From Onchidella celtica (taxonomy: Eukaryota > Mollusca > Gastropoda > Systellommatophora > Onchidiidae), in contig OZ007583.1 in NCBI GenBank assembly GCA_963931925.1, positions 11,876,133 through 11,940,132 on the forward strand: 64,000 nt of DNA. The letters run 5' to 3'. Positions 1 through 10,322 of the stretch are shown here, in pieces. How positions within the stretch are numbered: the stretch's first letter is position 1; each line of letters starts with the position of its first letter. The position numbers and the translations under genes were made by a program. Under the pieces are notes generated by a model. The model made no database searches and was not told the origin of the DNA. It worked only from the letters and a program-made list of their open reading frames with translations.

Positions 1-264
1 CATTCTGGTACATTTCGCCGATAACAAATTTTAACCTTTATAATCCTTTTGTTTTCATCTTTTAACCTACAATATCGCGTGGGTTGAGGAAAATGCGAGT
101 ATTTTATCTTAATTCCTTACGCCGCCGGCAATAACATGACTGATTTATTTATGAACCTATAATTATTAGCGAATACATCCGTATTGCAAACTAAAAGGTC
201 AGTCTGCAGGGCCGGATTTAGACTGGGGGGGGGGGGGCATTTCAGGTTCGGTGGGATCCCACAT

Positions 265-520
265 ATCGTCGGGTATTTTCCATATTGTTGTATAATGCAT
301 GCTTGCCGTTTCGAGAAAATGAAGAATGAAAGTTGGAAGATTTGTCAAAACTCAGGGTTTTATTCAATACGTTTCAAAATCGAAATTTACATCAAAAGGC
401 CCAGGGGAAACATACCTATATGACTCTTATACATAATTACATTAGGAATGAGAGAACCACTTTCATGACAAAATCTCAAAATCGGGAAAAATTTCACATA
501 GGCTACAATATGGTAAATGT
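265..520 (-). repeat. Dispersed ~240-bp repeat, copy A (reversed)
   Basis: The reverse complement of this stretch matches 22990-23240 and, in two separated blocks, 12420-12500 and 12795-12870. Shared landmarks are a 'GTGGTTCTCTCA' block, a 'TTTTCTCGAAA' block and an end reading 'CAACAATATGGAAAATA'. No coding capacity is evident. Three copies in one window show an interspersed repeat; class unknown (MITE or SINE-like). Confidence 0.6.
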
Positions 521-525
521 CCCTC

Positions 526-700
526 TCTATCATCATCATCATCATCATCATTGCCTTTCTCACCCTGGATCAGGGTATAGGCCACCAACAAACACTTTCC
601 ATCCCTCTCTATCATGGGCCAGCCTCTTTACATTATTCCAAGTCTTTCCACTTCCTTCATTGAATCTACAGTTGCAGATGCTCCCCCTTCTCCCAAGATA
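526..700 (-). mobile_element. Reversed LINE 3'-end fragment with (ATG)n tail
   Basis: The stretch begins with (CAT)n on the plus strand (529-551), which is (ATG)n on the minus strand and fits a LINE 3' tail read in reverse. The adjacent 'GGGTATAGGCCACCAAC...CATCCCTCTCTATC' text resembles 3'-terminal regions of RTE-like elements in invertebrates as I remember them; that is recall, not a search. No intact ORF. Possibly linked with 756-850. Confidence 0.35.
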
Positions 701-755
701 AAAGACTGATTTAAAGTATTTGCTTGTGTTTCTGAAACTGGTTTATTTTTACAGG

Positions 756-850
756 GGGGTAGTTGGCCCACCGCCAACTGGCTCTTCTCGGGAGACCGGG
801 AGACCAGGACCTTTGCACCTTTAGTCGCCTCTTACGACACGCAGTATCAC
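756..850. repeat. Retroelement-like fragment
   Basis: The segment contains 'TTTAGTCGCCTCTTACGACACGCAG'-type sequence (around 821-843), a phrase I associate with 5' or 3' regions of RTE-like LINEs in invertebrates (recall only). It also has a short self-complementary stretch around 770-800 (TTGGC...GCCAA). No ORF. Confidence 0.25.
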
Positions 851-2616
851 GTCAGATGTATTCTTCTCTATGCAGAAATTAAACAACACGGCAAATCACC
901 AAAATTCGCACCAAAGTCATTTTATTGCATGCAACTGGAAACAACAAGTCACACATACATAGAAAGGTTGAATAAGCAATTACGTCTGAAGTAAATACAT
1001 GTATACATGCAAGCAAAACTCCAAATGAATTTCAATATAAGACAAATTAGAAAAAAAAATAGCTATGGGCTGCTGTGTCCTCTCTAGTTTCCATAGATAA
1101 CAAAAAATTGTACCTGACTCAATAATTAAACGGGTTAGAATTAGTAGGGATCTGCCTCCCAATTGCACTTAGATCCCTCCTAATTTCAAATGCCCCAATT
1201 TGAGGTGAGGTTTAGAATTAAAAGGGATCTAAGGGCATTTGGCATTGAGATTCGTTCTAAGTCTAAGCCCCTGAATTTACGCATCAAAGTTGGTTTCGGG
1301 CCAATTGCCCCGTTTGCACCCTATAAATCCTGCCCTGTCAGTCTGAATGTGCTTTTGACCTTTCGAGTTTAAATCTTGTCATGAATAGTTGATGGCATAC
1401 CACAATGGTATAAACCAACTATAATAATTCAGTAGCTTGGGGGCTTGTGTTCTCACGTTTTGAAAAAAAAAAACAGAAACGGCTGAAAGTACAGCCATAG
1501 TTCAGCCATAGTTCAGCCATAGAACTTTCAGAGATGAAAAGTAATGGAATGAGGGGTGAAACAGACTGATGGCTTCCTTGTCCACTAATTTTGCCACACA
1601 TTACCACATTAGACCCTGCCCACACCGAGACCACTGCGGGATGCAGCGGGCAGTGCCTGTTGTGTTAGAGTGAAGCAAACCTTATGGACGGCGAGCCACC
1701 AGTCTGGTGCCCACGCCAGCCTTGGTCTCTCTCACCCCTAAGCTATGTTTGTATCGAGCCGGTTATGTGAAATTCTTGTTGTGTTTACGCTTGATGATTC
1801 AAGATCATGCAAGGTCTAGATCTAGATCTAATTGTCTTAAGGTAGGTGTTGGGTTTGAAAAAAAAAATCCAGGAAAATGGACATATCCCAATTTTTATTT
1901 CATTTCCTGATAGATTTATGATGAAATATGAGAAACAAACTAAAAAAAAAAATTCTCCATTTTTCAATCCAAGATGGCCGCCAATATAGCTTATACAGTA
2001 ATAAATTTTAAAACACGATAACTTGGATGAAAATGGTCATTTCTAATTAAAATTTGGTGTGTGCATTGCTATCAAAATTATTAAGAGCCTGTACTAATCT
2101 TAAGATGCTGGGACTGTAAATAAAAATTCTGAACTTATTATATTGGCGCAAATTTTGTACCCCAACTATACAGATTACGAGCAGGATAGAGAAAGAAGAT
2201 ATTAAGATACAGTTATAATGCTAGTTCAAATTAAGCAACAACATGTAGGCAGTAAGCATGCCAAATTGCAGAATATTTGAACAATTGGTTAGTGACTTAT
2301 CATGCATGAAAGAACACAATATATCGAAAAAAGCGAACTTTCGGAAAACGCAAAAAAACAATTTTTATTAAAGACTTATATTTTTTGGGTGTTATGGTGG
2401 TGATTTTGGCACTGATCATGGCCCCCAGGGGTGTACACATCACCCTCTCTACCTCTTGAAATTCGCCTTGAAATCCTTTCTTCTGTGCTCTGAGAGTCTT
2501 TCTCCTTTTCTTTGCAGTGTCAGATCATCTTATGAATGATGATTTAATCCGCAAAACGTCTTTTGACTGGCACAACTGATGTGAGAAATACCCCATACTG
2601 AGGTTGGGTGGCTTTT
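851..2616. other. No gene recognised
   Basis: AT-rich DNA with only short ORFs in all frames. It contains the 1135-1235 repeat cluster and a short triple repeat of CAGCCATAGTT around 1492-1522. I see no exon, RNA gene or element boundary I can support. Confidence 0.6.
1135..1235. repeat. Inverted/direct repeat cluster
   Basis: CTTAGATCCCT at 1169-1179 pairs perfectly with AGGGATCTAAG at 1223-1233 (11-bp stem, 43-nt loop). A near-copy of the right arm context (TTAGAATTA then GGGATCT) also occurs at about 1136-1152. No ORF. Confidence 0.5.
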
Positions 2617-2620
2617 CTAA

Positions 2621-2702
2621 GTGTGTATCTACTGCCAAAATGTCAGGTCAGAAAAATCTGCTACTGGTAACATGTAATCCAGTACAACCTGTTTCATGAA
2701 CT
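2621..2702 (+). repeat. 82-bp block, upstream copy
   Basis: Identical, base for base by eye, to 4985-5066. It runs from 'GTGTGTATCTACTGCC' to 'GTTTCATGAACT'. Identity extends two further bases (AA) on the left and then stops; on the right it stops after ACT. This copy sits at or just before the LINE leader. I cannot tell whether it is the LINE's own 5' end or a separate small element. Confidence 0.9.
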
Positions 2703-3560
2703 GGTACGCTAGCATGGTATCAGTGGGCGTGCACCTGTCGGTGCAAACGGCCAGGGCGGAGGAGGTTTCATCTAACCCAACGGCCACATGCTAGGGAAAA
2801 ATGTGACCCTCAGTACTTGAGTCCTTCATATTGGCCCCCGGTAGCGGTGTGGTCATAGGCTTGTTTGCCTAAATCACAGACGAAGAATTGAGCAAACTTC
2901 CCGGACGCAGCTTCGAAGCTGGCGGCAGCAGGCCAGTGGTTGATTGATAGGGCAGATGGCAATATACCGTCACTCTGGCCTGGATATCGTGACACAGAGC
3001 ATCCACCAGTATTGGTGTTCTTTGGTTTGGGTCTTTCACCCTAGTCAGTTGGGACTGCGAGGCTGTGGAGTAGCCTACAGGCAGCCGGTCAGGCAATATG
3101 ACTGTCCCTCTGGCATCCTCCTGCACCTGGATACATTTCCAGTCGTCTTGACCCTGTCTTGCCACTTGGATAAGTTGTGTCCAGGCGAGAGAGTGAGTCT
3201 GATGTTTGCGCAGCTCTTTCTCACTAAAAACAAATTCTTTTCGCCAGTCTTAACACTCACCTCGTCTTCTTTCATCTTTGTCTCGTCTTCTTTCCTCTCA
3301 AAATTCCAACGGCGATGGGCGAGTGCGGTGGCAGCAGGTTTGGATAGACTGGAAGCTGTTAGCACAGACCTACACGTTGGTGGCTGTGGGCTATGGTCGC
3401 TTCATCGTCGATTGAAGTGGAGGCGTGGGGAGGCAGCACCCACAGTAGCTGAGCAGCCTTATTTAAGGATAGCACTGCTCACCTCAACTGAGGAAGGGGC
3501 TAGAAAAGGTGCCCTAAAGAAAGCCCACTTCACATCACCCTGACTGGTATACCGCGACCA
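2703..3560 (+). other. LINE 5' leader region
   Basis: The DNA upstream of the endonuclease has higher GC than its surroundings and is probably the LINE 5' UTR or N-terminal extension. A 199-codon open frame at 2944-3543 lies in a different frame from the endonuclease and shows no motif I recognise, so I do not call it a gene. The endonuclease frame itself stays open upstream of 3561 without an ATG. Confidence 0.5.
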
Positions 3561-5063
3561 GTGGGGATCCCTTTTTGCGGTCGAAACAAAAAGAAATTCA
3601 GCTTACTCAGGCTAGGAGCCTGGAATATACGCACATTACAGGACAACTCAAACAACCCGGAAAGACGCACTGCACTTATTGCCATTGAGCTCAGCAGGTA
3701 CAACCTGGACATAGTGGCACTCAGTGAGACCAGACTCCCTGATAGTGGCCAACTCAAAGAGCTCAGTGGTGGATACACCTTCTTCTGGAAAGGCAAGGGT
3801 GCAGTCGAACCGAGACAGCATGGTGTTGGGTTTGCAATTAAAAATGACCTTGTCAGAAACTTGCAGTCCATGCCAATTGAAATAAATGACAGGCTAATGA
3901 CACTCAGGATCCCAGTTGGGAAAAGCCAGTCAGCCACCCTCATTAGCGCATATGCGCCCACCATGACAAACCCAGATGAAGCCAAAGACAAGTTCTATTC
4001 TGATCTAGAATCTGTCATATGCTCTGTCCCGGCAGCTGATAAGCTGATTCTCTTGGGGGACTTCAATGCTAAGGTTGGCTCCGAAATCTCAGCGTGGCCA
4101 AATGTTTTGGGCCCTCATGGAGTTGGTTCATGCAATAACAATGGGTTGCGCTTACTTACTTTGTGCGCTGAATTTGGCCTGTTCATTACCAACACAAATT
4201 TTAGTCTCCCCGTGAGAAACAGAACGTCATGGATGCATCCCCGCTCAAAGCATTGGCATCTCATAGACTATGTCATTGTGAGGAAGACTGACAGAAAGGA
4301 TGTCCTTGTAACAAAGGTGATGTCTGGTGCCGAGTGTGGACCTGACCACAGACTCATTGTTTGCAAGCTCAGACTAACATTGAGGCGCAATAGACGCCCT
4401 CAAGGGAAAGCGCCACCTAAACGCCTAAATGTTTCAAAACTCTGCTCAGCTGAGAAACAGAGCGAGCTCTCATCAGAACTCTCCTCAAAATTGGATTGCA
4501 TGACTTTTGACCCTGAGAACATTGAACAGAGCCGGATTGACCTAAATACGACTGTACACTCTTGCGCCAGCAGCACAGTTGGTTTTCCTGTCCGCAAGCA
4601 CCAGGACTGGTTCAATGATAATGATAATGAAATCAAAGTGCTCATCAAAGAAAAAAATAGTCTCATCCAAGCTCACTGCAGTGACCCCTCTTCCACAGCA
4701 AAAGCTGATGCACTGCGTGCATGTAAGGGTGTACTCCAGAAGAAGCTGAGGAAAATGAAAAATGACTGGCTTGAAGAGCGAGTAAGAGAAACTCAGAAAT
4801 ATGCCGACACAAACAACACTAGAAAGTTCTTTGAGAGCCTCCGAGCTGTGTTTGGACCATCCCGCTCTGGCACTACGCCACTTCTTGCGTCAGATGGTTC
4901 AACACGCATTGTTGAATTGAATGCCATAATTCAGCGTTGGGCAGAACATTTCGGAGGTGTGCTAAATCGGCCATCAAATATAAAGTGTGTATCTACTGCC
5001 AAAATGTCAGGTCAGAAAAATCTGCTACTGGTAACATGTAATCCAGTACAACCTGTTTCATGA
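3561..5063 (+). pseudogene. LINE APE-like endonuclease and RT N-terminus, prematurely stopped
   Basis: The frame encodes an exonuclease-endonuclease-phosphatase-fold nuclease, which nicks target DNA to prime reverse transcription. Family motifs appear in order: GAWNIRTL near the start, ALSETRLP (catalytic Glu), SAYAPT, LLGDFNAK (Asp/Asn), TSWMHP...HLIDYVIV, and CGPDHRLIV (the terminal Asp-His pair). All expected catalytic residues are present. The frame begins at a GTG and no ATG start is evident, so the N-terminus is uncertain. From about residue 475 the protein is encoded by the 4985-5068 insert and stops at TGA 5061-5063. Bases after 5074 continue in the same frame into the RT. Confidence 0.85.
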
Positions 5064-5074
5064 ACTCCTATAAA
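4979..5074 (+). mobile_element. 84-bp insert flanked by TATAAA direct repeats
   Basis: TATAAA at 4979-4984 and again at 5069-5074 flanks an 84-bp insert (4985-5068). The first 82 bases are identical to 2621-2702. The insert plus one TATAAA is 90 nt, a multiple of three, and brings an in-frame TGA. The flanking LINE protein text is contiguous across it (PSNI before, NTESIDRLP after), so the LINE was intact at this point before the event. The direct repeats look like a target-site duplication. No terminal inverted repeat or poly(A) is visible. Confidence 0.85.
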
Positions 5075-6119
5075 TACTGAGTCCATTGACCGCCTCCCTC
5101 AGACTCCTATTAATGCAGCTCTTGCCAAGCCATTCACAGCAAATGAGACCCGAACTGCCACAAATCAGATGTCCTTTAACAAATCACCAGGCGTGGATTC
5201 AATTCCTGCTGAGGTGTATGCCTTCGGTGGAGAAAAGCTTATTGAAAGGTTGACCGAGTTGTTCAATCATATGTTGAAAGCAGGGAAGCTGCCACAGGAC
5301 TTCAAAGATGCTTCAATCATCCATCTGTACAAAAACAAAGGGGACAGCCAAGTCTGTGACAACCATCGGGGAATCTCTCTACTTTCAATTGCTGGCAAAA
5401 TATTGGCAAGAATGCTTCTGAATCGCCTTCTTGATCACCTCTCGTCAAATGACTTGCTTCCCGAGAGCCAATGTGGCTTTCGTAAAGAGAGGGGAACGGC
5501 GGATATGATTTTTGCTGCCAGACAGATTCAGGAAAAATGCATGGAACAAAATAAAGCGCTGTATATCACATTTGTTGACCTCACAAAAGAATTTGACACA
5601 GTGTGTCGTGAAGGCCTCTGGAAAATCTTGGCGAAGTTTGGGTGTCCACCCGAATTCATCACAATAGTGCGCCAGTTTCATGATGGCATGCAAGCTGCAG
5701 TCAAAAGCAACGGCAGTGTTTCAGAGCCCTTTGCTGTCACAAATGGGGTAAAACAGGGTTGTGTCTTAGCCCCAACTCTGTTCAGCATCATGTTCTCTGC
5801 AATGCTACAAGAAGCCTTTAGCTCTCCTCCTCAAGGGGTAAGCATCAAGTACCGAACTGATGGCAGTCTATTCAACCTCAGGAGACTTCAGGCAAAAACC
5901 AAAACCAAAAGTACTCAAGTCTGTGACCTACTATTTGCTGATGATTGTGCACTTCTGGCACACGATGAGGATAGCATGCAAAACTGTGTTGATAAGTTCT
6001 CTAGTGCCTGTGACAACTTTGGCCTCACAATAAGCACAAAGAAGACGGAAGTGCTCCATCAGCCTACTCCAGACGACAAGTATCCTGTGGCCCCTGTCAC
6101 GATCACATTAGGATCATAA
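5075..6119 (+). pseudogene. LINE reverse transcriptase, fingers and palm
   Basis: This continues the endonuclease frame. The RT copies element RNA into DNA at the nicked target. Visible motifs in order are KSPGVDSIPAE, the 'QCGFRKERGTADMIF' block, TFVDLTKEFDTV (motif A, catalytic Asp), GVKQGCVLAPTLF (motif B) and LLFADDCALL (motif C, both Asp present). The reading ends at TAA 6118-6120, where the Gypsy insertion begins; the missing thumb and C-terminus resume at 11013. The RT catalytic core is intact in sequence, so the copy was probably inactivated by the insertions. Confidence 0.88.
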
Positions 6120-6120
6120 A

Positions 6121-7302
6121 TGCCGTGCTAGGTCACGACGTCAGTGAGTTAATTTTTACGATCTTGTTGATTATAACCAGCGTAATTTGTCCTTGAGCTG
6201 TTCTCGTGAACAGTTTGTTTTGAAACACCTTTTTTCTGATGGATGGAGAGAAGGAGGGGCGAGACAGAATAAATGTATAGCTAGGAATGACAGAGCAGTT
6301 CTCGACCCCGTGATTTTGATTAACATAGATAAGGGGCGAGTAAAGGTAGTTTATTTAGACGCTTAGTTGGCGTTCGGAAATTCGTGCATAACAGTAGAAA
6401 GCACGGGTTTAAAGATTTTAGTAGTTAATGTTTCGCATTTTAAATTTTGTCTAGACCGTAAAATTGACCTTGATTTTGGCGCAAGGCCATGACAAGCATA
6501 AATTAATATTGCAGGCTGAGCTGAAGCGACTGCACCAATCAAATGTATGAATCTGGACGGAAGGTCGAGACATAGCTTTAGTATTTAAACCCGTGCAGAG
6601 CTTAGATAGAGGCCACATGTAGACAATCCATTTACGAGGTGGACGGCGATAGTCCTCAGCCTGATGAGAGACATAAGAGACGCAGTTGAGCAATCCATAT
6701 TGTGAGGAGCATGATTTTAAAGCTCCAGAGCCTAAGCTACTTGGTTTGATATGAACCCACAGCGTTTACATCCAGCGCTCTCACTCCTAGTGAGGGCCTA
6801 ATGGTGAGAGTTCATACTAATTTGTAATGATGAAAGTGAACCGTTCTACTTACTTTTGAAGACAGTTTCAGAGCTACCGCCAGACAACGCATGGTTGTAC
6901 AAGCATTCTCCATGGCGTGTCTAGAGGAAATGTCCATATCATAACATGTCTCATTGAATTAATAGAATTTAAACTGTTATATCCGTCGCCACGTGCGTGG
7001 ATTCTATTTGGCATATAACTCGTATGACCTGCAAGTAGTTAGAGTGAATAAGTTAGTCTTTATAGAAAGCTGTAGTTTCATTAGTTAGATTCAGTTGCCT
7101 TTGAATTGATATTTATATTTATAATTATATTTGTTACATTAATTCCTGTAATTAAACTGCCCTACAGTTCTGCTAAAAATCAAAGCAATTGATTTATTTA
7201 GTTTTTAGAGTGCAAGTATTTTTTTTGTGTGTTCGTCGATTGTGGGAGCGGACCTCGAAAGAGTGTCAGTCGAATTCTCCCCATCTAACCCACATCGCGA
7301 CA
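6121..7302 (+). repeat. Candidate 5' LTR of the Gypsy element
   Basis: It starts with TG exactly where LINE coding homology ends, and a plausible end is ACA at 7300-7302. A TATA-like TATTTAAA lies at about 6582-6589, and a T/GT-rich stretch at 7208-7232 could serve 3' processing. TGGAGGGGAC at 7304-7313 follows one base later, as a primer-binding site would, but I cannot match it to a particular tRNA. No second LTR is present for comparison, so the right end is a guess. Confidence 0.35.
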
Positions 7303-8699
7303 CTGGAGGGGACTTACCAAATTTCTTAATCCTTAATTTCTTAAATTCGTTAGATTATAATCACCTTTTCTCTTTGTTTGCATTACATTTTTGTTCTTTT
7401 CATGATCCGTCGCTCACGGGGTGTCGCACCTTGAGCTAGTTTAAAATTATTTATTATTTACTTTTGTATACTGCTTTGTTATTTTTACTTCCACATATGT
7501 CGCTGCTCTCCCATTGACCCGATGACCGAGGCCAGGGAGACTACAGAACAGAACTTAGAACGGTGAAAGACAAAAAAGACTGACTGTGGTGTACGCAAGG
7601 GCTAAAGGAATTACCACTCAGTTCCTTGAAAGTTAAGCGATTCCATCCTAAAATTTTGTCTGCGTCTGGGGAGTTGAGTGTTCCTCCTCGTGTTTTACAG
7701 GCTTTTTATACTTTTCTTCTTTGTTAAAACTGCGGGAGGTCGGCGAGGGTTCTTACGTGTGCGTGTCCTCTGTGCCAAAGTGGTGGCTTGGTCGCCGATT
7801 TTGCCGTTTCGACGACAACGTCTGCGGTCTCGCAACAACCAGTGGTGATTAAAACAGTGAGGATTCGCATTCGTGAGAATAGTCTTTGTTAGGGACCTGT
7901 ATATTTGTTTAGATTGTGGCGTTCACATCTTCCTCGTCTCTTTGGGAAGACGTCTCTCTTGTTCTCTTCTCACCTATCTGTAATTATATTCAGAACTTGT
8001 AGGGTCTGTTATCGTTCGTCTTTTCTTGTCTAGCGTCGTGTTTGGTGTATTTTTTTTCATTAGACCTTTATCATTATGTTGTTGGTACATTCCTTTGTTT
8101 AATATAATGCCTGTGTGAGTCATGTGTCTACATTGACGCATTGATTGAGTTTATCTGGTTATCGTGACGTATAAGGCTGATACGCCAGAGTATATATTTA
8201 TATATTGGGAATATTGATTCCCCATTCAAGTGCAGTTGTGCACCTGCCTTGGATATCCATTATATAATTACTGAAGTTATTGTTCTTTAAAGAGAACTTC
8301 AGGTAATAAAATTACCTTGCAATTGCAATTATACTAGAGCTATAGAAAAATAGCTAAAAATATTAATCAACGACGTAATATTCGTTGATTCACATGTAAT
8401 TATATATTACATCGGCAGTGATAACAATAAGGACACTGCGATTTCATTGAAGAAGGAACATTGTTTGTATTTTGTCGTCTACTAGTGACGTCGACCCGAC
8501 GAGTGCAAATTGCCTCAGGGATTAATAATCGCGGAGTTAAATAAGTAAATATTTTTTATCGCGTATCGGATTAACGTAAATACTACAGTGATAACATAGT
8601 ACACTGTCAGACGGGTTATGGCGTGAATTTATCCGGATACCTGTCCATTAACATTAATAGATCTCCTGTAGAGACCTATTGTGAGTGTAACTAATCATA
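7303..8699 (+). other. Gypsy 5' leader (untranslated)
   Basis: About 1.4 kb lies between the candidate primer-binding site and the gag ATG, long for such elements. No ORF of interest is present. The last 500 bases hold the hairpin chain described at 8207-8607, so packaging, dimerisation or internal-initiation roles are conceivable but unproven. Confidence 0.5.
8207..8607 (+). promoter_or_regulatory. Chain of perfect hairpins in the Gypsy leader
   Basis: Perfect inverted repeats follow one another: GGGAAT 8207-8212/8217-8222; CTGAAGTT 8271-8278/8295-8302; GGTAAT 8302-8307/8311-8316; the 12-bp palindrome 8317-8328; AGCTAT 8338-8343/8350-8355; AATCAACGA 8365-8373/8382-8390; ATGTAAT 8394-8400/8406-8412; GCAGTG 8415-8420/8434-8439; CGTCG 8489-8493/8497-8501; ACAGTG 8585-8590/8602-8607. 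Loops are 3-16 nt. Function is unknown; the pairs are directly visible. Confidence 0.75.
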
Positions 8700-10322
8700 A
8701 TGGCCGATTACACTTCCTATATAAATTCAGCGAAGCTGTTAGGCATACCCGAGGACCAGCTGGCTTCTTGGTGCGAGAGTAGACTAAAAGAAGACCTAGC
8801 TAGAGAAGAGCGTGCCGCAGAAAGAGCCGAGAAGGCCGCGGAACGCAAACGAGAACAAGAAAAAGAAGAAAGAGCCGAGAAGGCCGCGGAACGCGAACGA
8901 GAACAAGAAAAAGAAGAAAGAGAACGACAAAGAGAAAAAGAAGAAAGAGCCGAGAAAGCGGCTCAGCGAGAGCACGAAATTGCCCTAAAGAAATTAGAGC
9001 TGCAAGGAAACCAACCGACCGCGGCTCCAAGTGTTCCAACGAATAATGTTAAAGCAAAACCAAAGCTTCCAACCTATAATGATAAGGTCGACCAGATCGA
9101 TTCTTACATTCATCGTTTTGAGCTCCACGCGGTAGCCGCCGGATGGGAAAGAACTGAATGGACTTCGTGCCTTGCAAATTTATTAACGGGACGTGCACTT
9201 GAGGTATTCCATGGCCTCAACATCGAGGATTCTAAAAATTACGACATCCTTAAAAAGGCTCTTGTAAAGCGTTTTCAACACACCGAGGACGTTTTTCACC
9301 AAAGATTCCGGAGTTGTAAGCCAGACCCGTCCGAAAATTTTTCAACGTACGTCGACCGCCTAAAGCACTACTTAGACCGCTGGATTCAGCTGGCTGGTGT
9401 CGCTGACGGTAATTTTAAAGGGCTTTATGAGCTCGTTCTGAAGGACCAAATATTTAACGCGTGCCATTCAGAACTAGTCTCCCACATTAAAGAGTGGACA
9501 CCTAAGACGTTAGCGGAAATCACGTCCTTAGTAGAACATTACGCGTCCGCACACCCTAATCGTTCGCTGGCTAAAGCCAAAACTAGCGAACCCTTTTATG
9601 CAGGAGTCGGTGGAACTGCGCCAATGGGTACAAGAAATTCTCGACCAGTTCATCGCCAGACGCCGCCTCCGCGTGCATATTCCGAACCGCCGCCCAATAA
9701 AGCTCGCGGTTTTCCAAGCCGTGCTGGACCTCCCGCTCGGGAACATTTTATTCGCTATTCAGGTCCACCCCGTCGTGACGTTAACGAGGGCTACCATTAT
9801 CAGAGCCTACCATGTCCACCTCCTTGGGCATATTATAATAATCCATATAATGCACCTCCAATGCAACCCAGACGTAATATATATGACAGCACTAGGTGTT
9901 ATCGGTGCAATAAACCAGGTCATACGTCAAAATATTGTAGGGTTAAGTTTGAAGCTGCAAATGCTTCCAACGTCATTGTTCCGGCTGCACAGAGTAGCCG
10001 TAGCGTTGAACTCACTTCGCCCATGACGGGCACCGTTCCGGTTATGTCGGCCCTCCATCAACACGGGTCATTGACCTTATATGAGGGTCATGTTAACGCC
10101 ATACCCGCGTCTGTCTTACGCGATTCAGGTTGCACCACTATCGGTGTTAGGGAATCACTGGTCAGACCGACCCAGCTGATTGAACAACAGGCAACTTGCA
10201 TTACTTTCGGGGGCTCCGTCGAGCGATTCCGTCTCGCGGAGATATATCGACACGCCATTCATTACAGGTGTCGTAACGTCATGCGTATTACCAAATCCGG
10301 TTGCCGATCTAATTATTGGTAA
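8700..10322 (+). pseudogene. gag: Gypsy gag and N-terminal protease
   Basis: The ATG at 8700 opens a 540-residue frame. Residues about 35-105 are a highly charged Glu/Arg/Lys/Ala coiled-coil stretch built from near-repeats of 'REQEKEERAEKAAER'. The capsid region follows, and its C-terminal part (about 199-285, from FHQRF to YASAH) resembles the SCAN-like domain known from Gmr1-like gag proteins. A Pro/Tyr-rich stretch (about 310-395) precedes one CCHC zinc knuckle at 400-413 (C-x2-C-x4-H-x4-C), which binds RNA. A retropepsin active site, DSG at 475-477, sits in the same frame. A frameshift near 10242 cuts the protease: the rest reads in the next frame, so the last ~25 residues here are out of frame. 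Confidence 0.85.

Noticed and set aside
2944-3543. 199-codon ORF upstream of the LINE endonuclease, considered as ORF1
   Set aside because: Different frame from the endonuclease, no zinc knuckle, coiled coil or recognised motif; the leader simply lacks stops.
7304-7318. Definite primer-binding site for a named tRNA
   Set aside because: It starts TGG at the right distance after ACA, but the following bases do not match a tRNA 3' end I can name, so it is kept only as part of the LTR candidate.
8800-9039. Leu/Phe-rich ORF antisense to gag
   Set aside because: Mirror of the Glu/Lys/Arg coiled-coil codons of gag.
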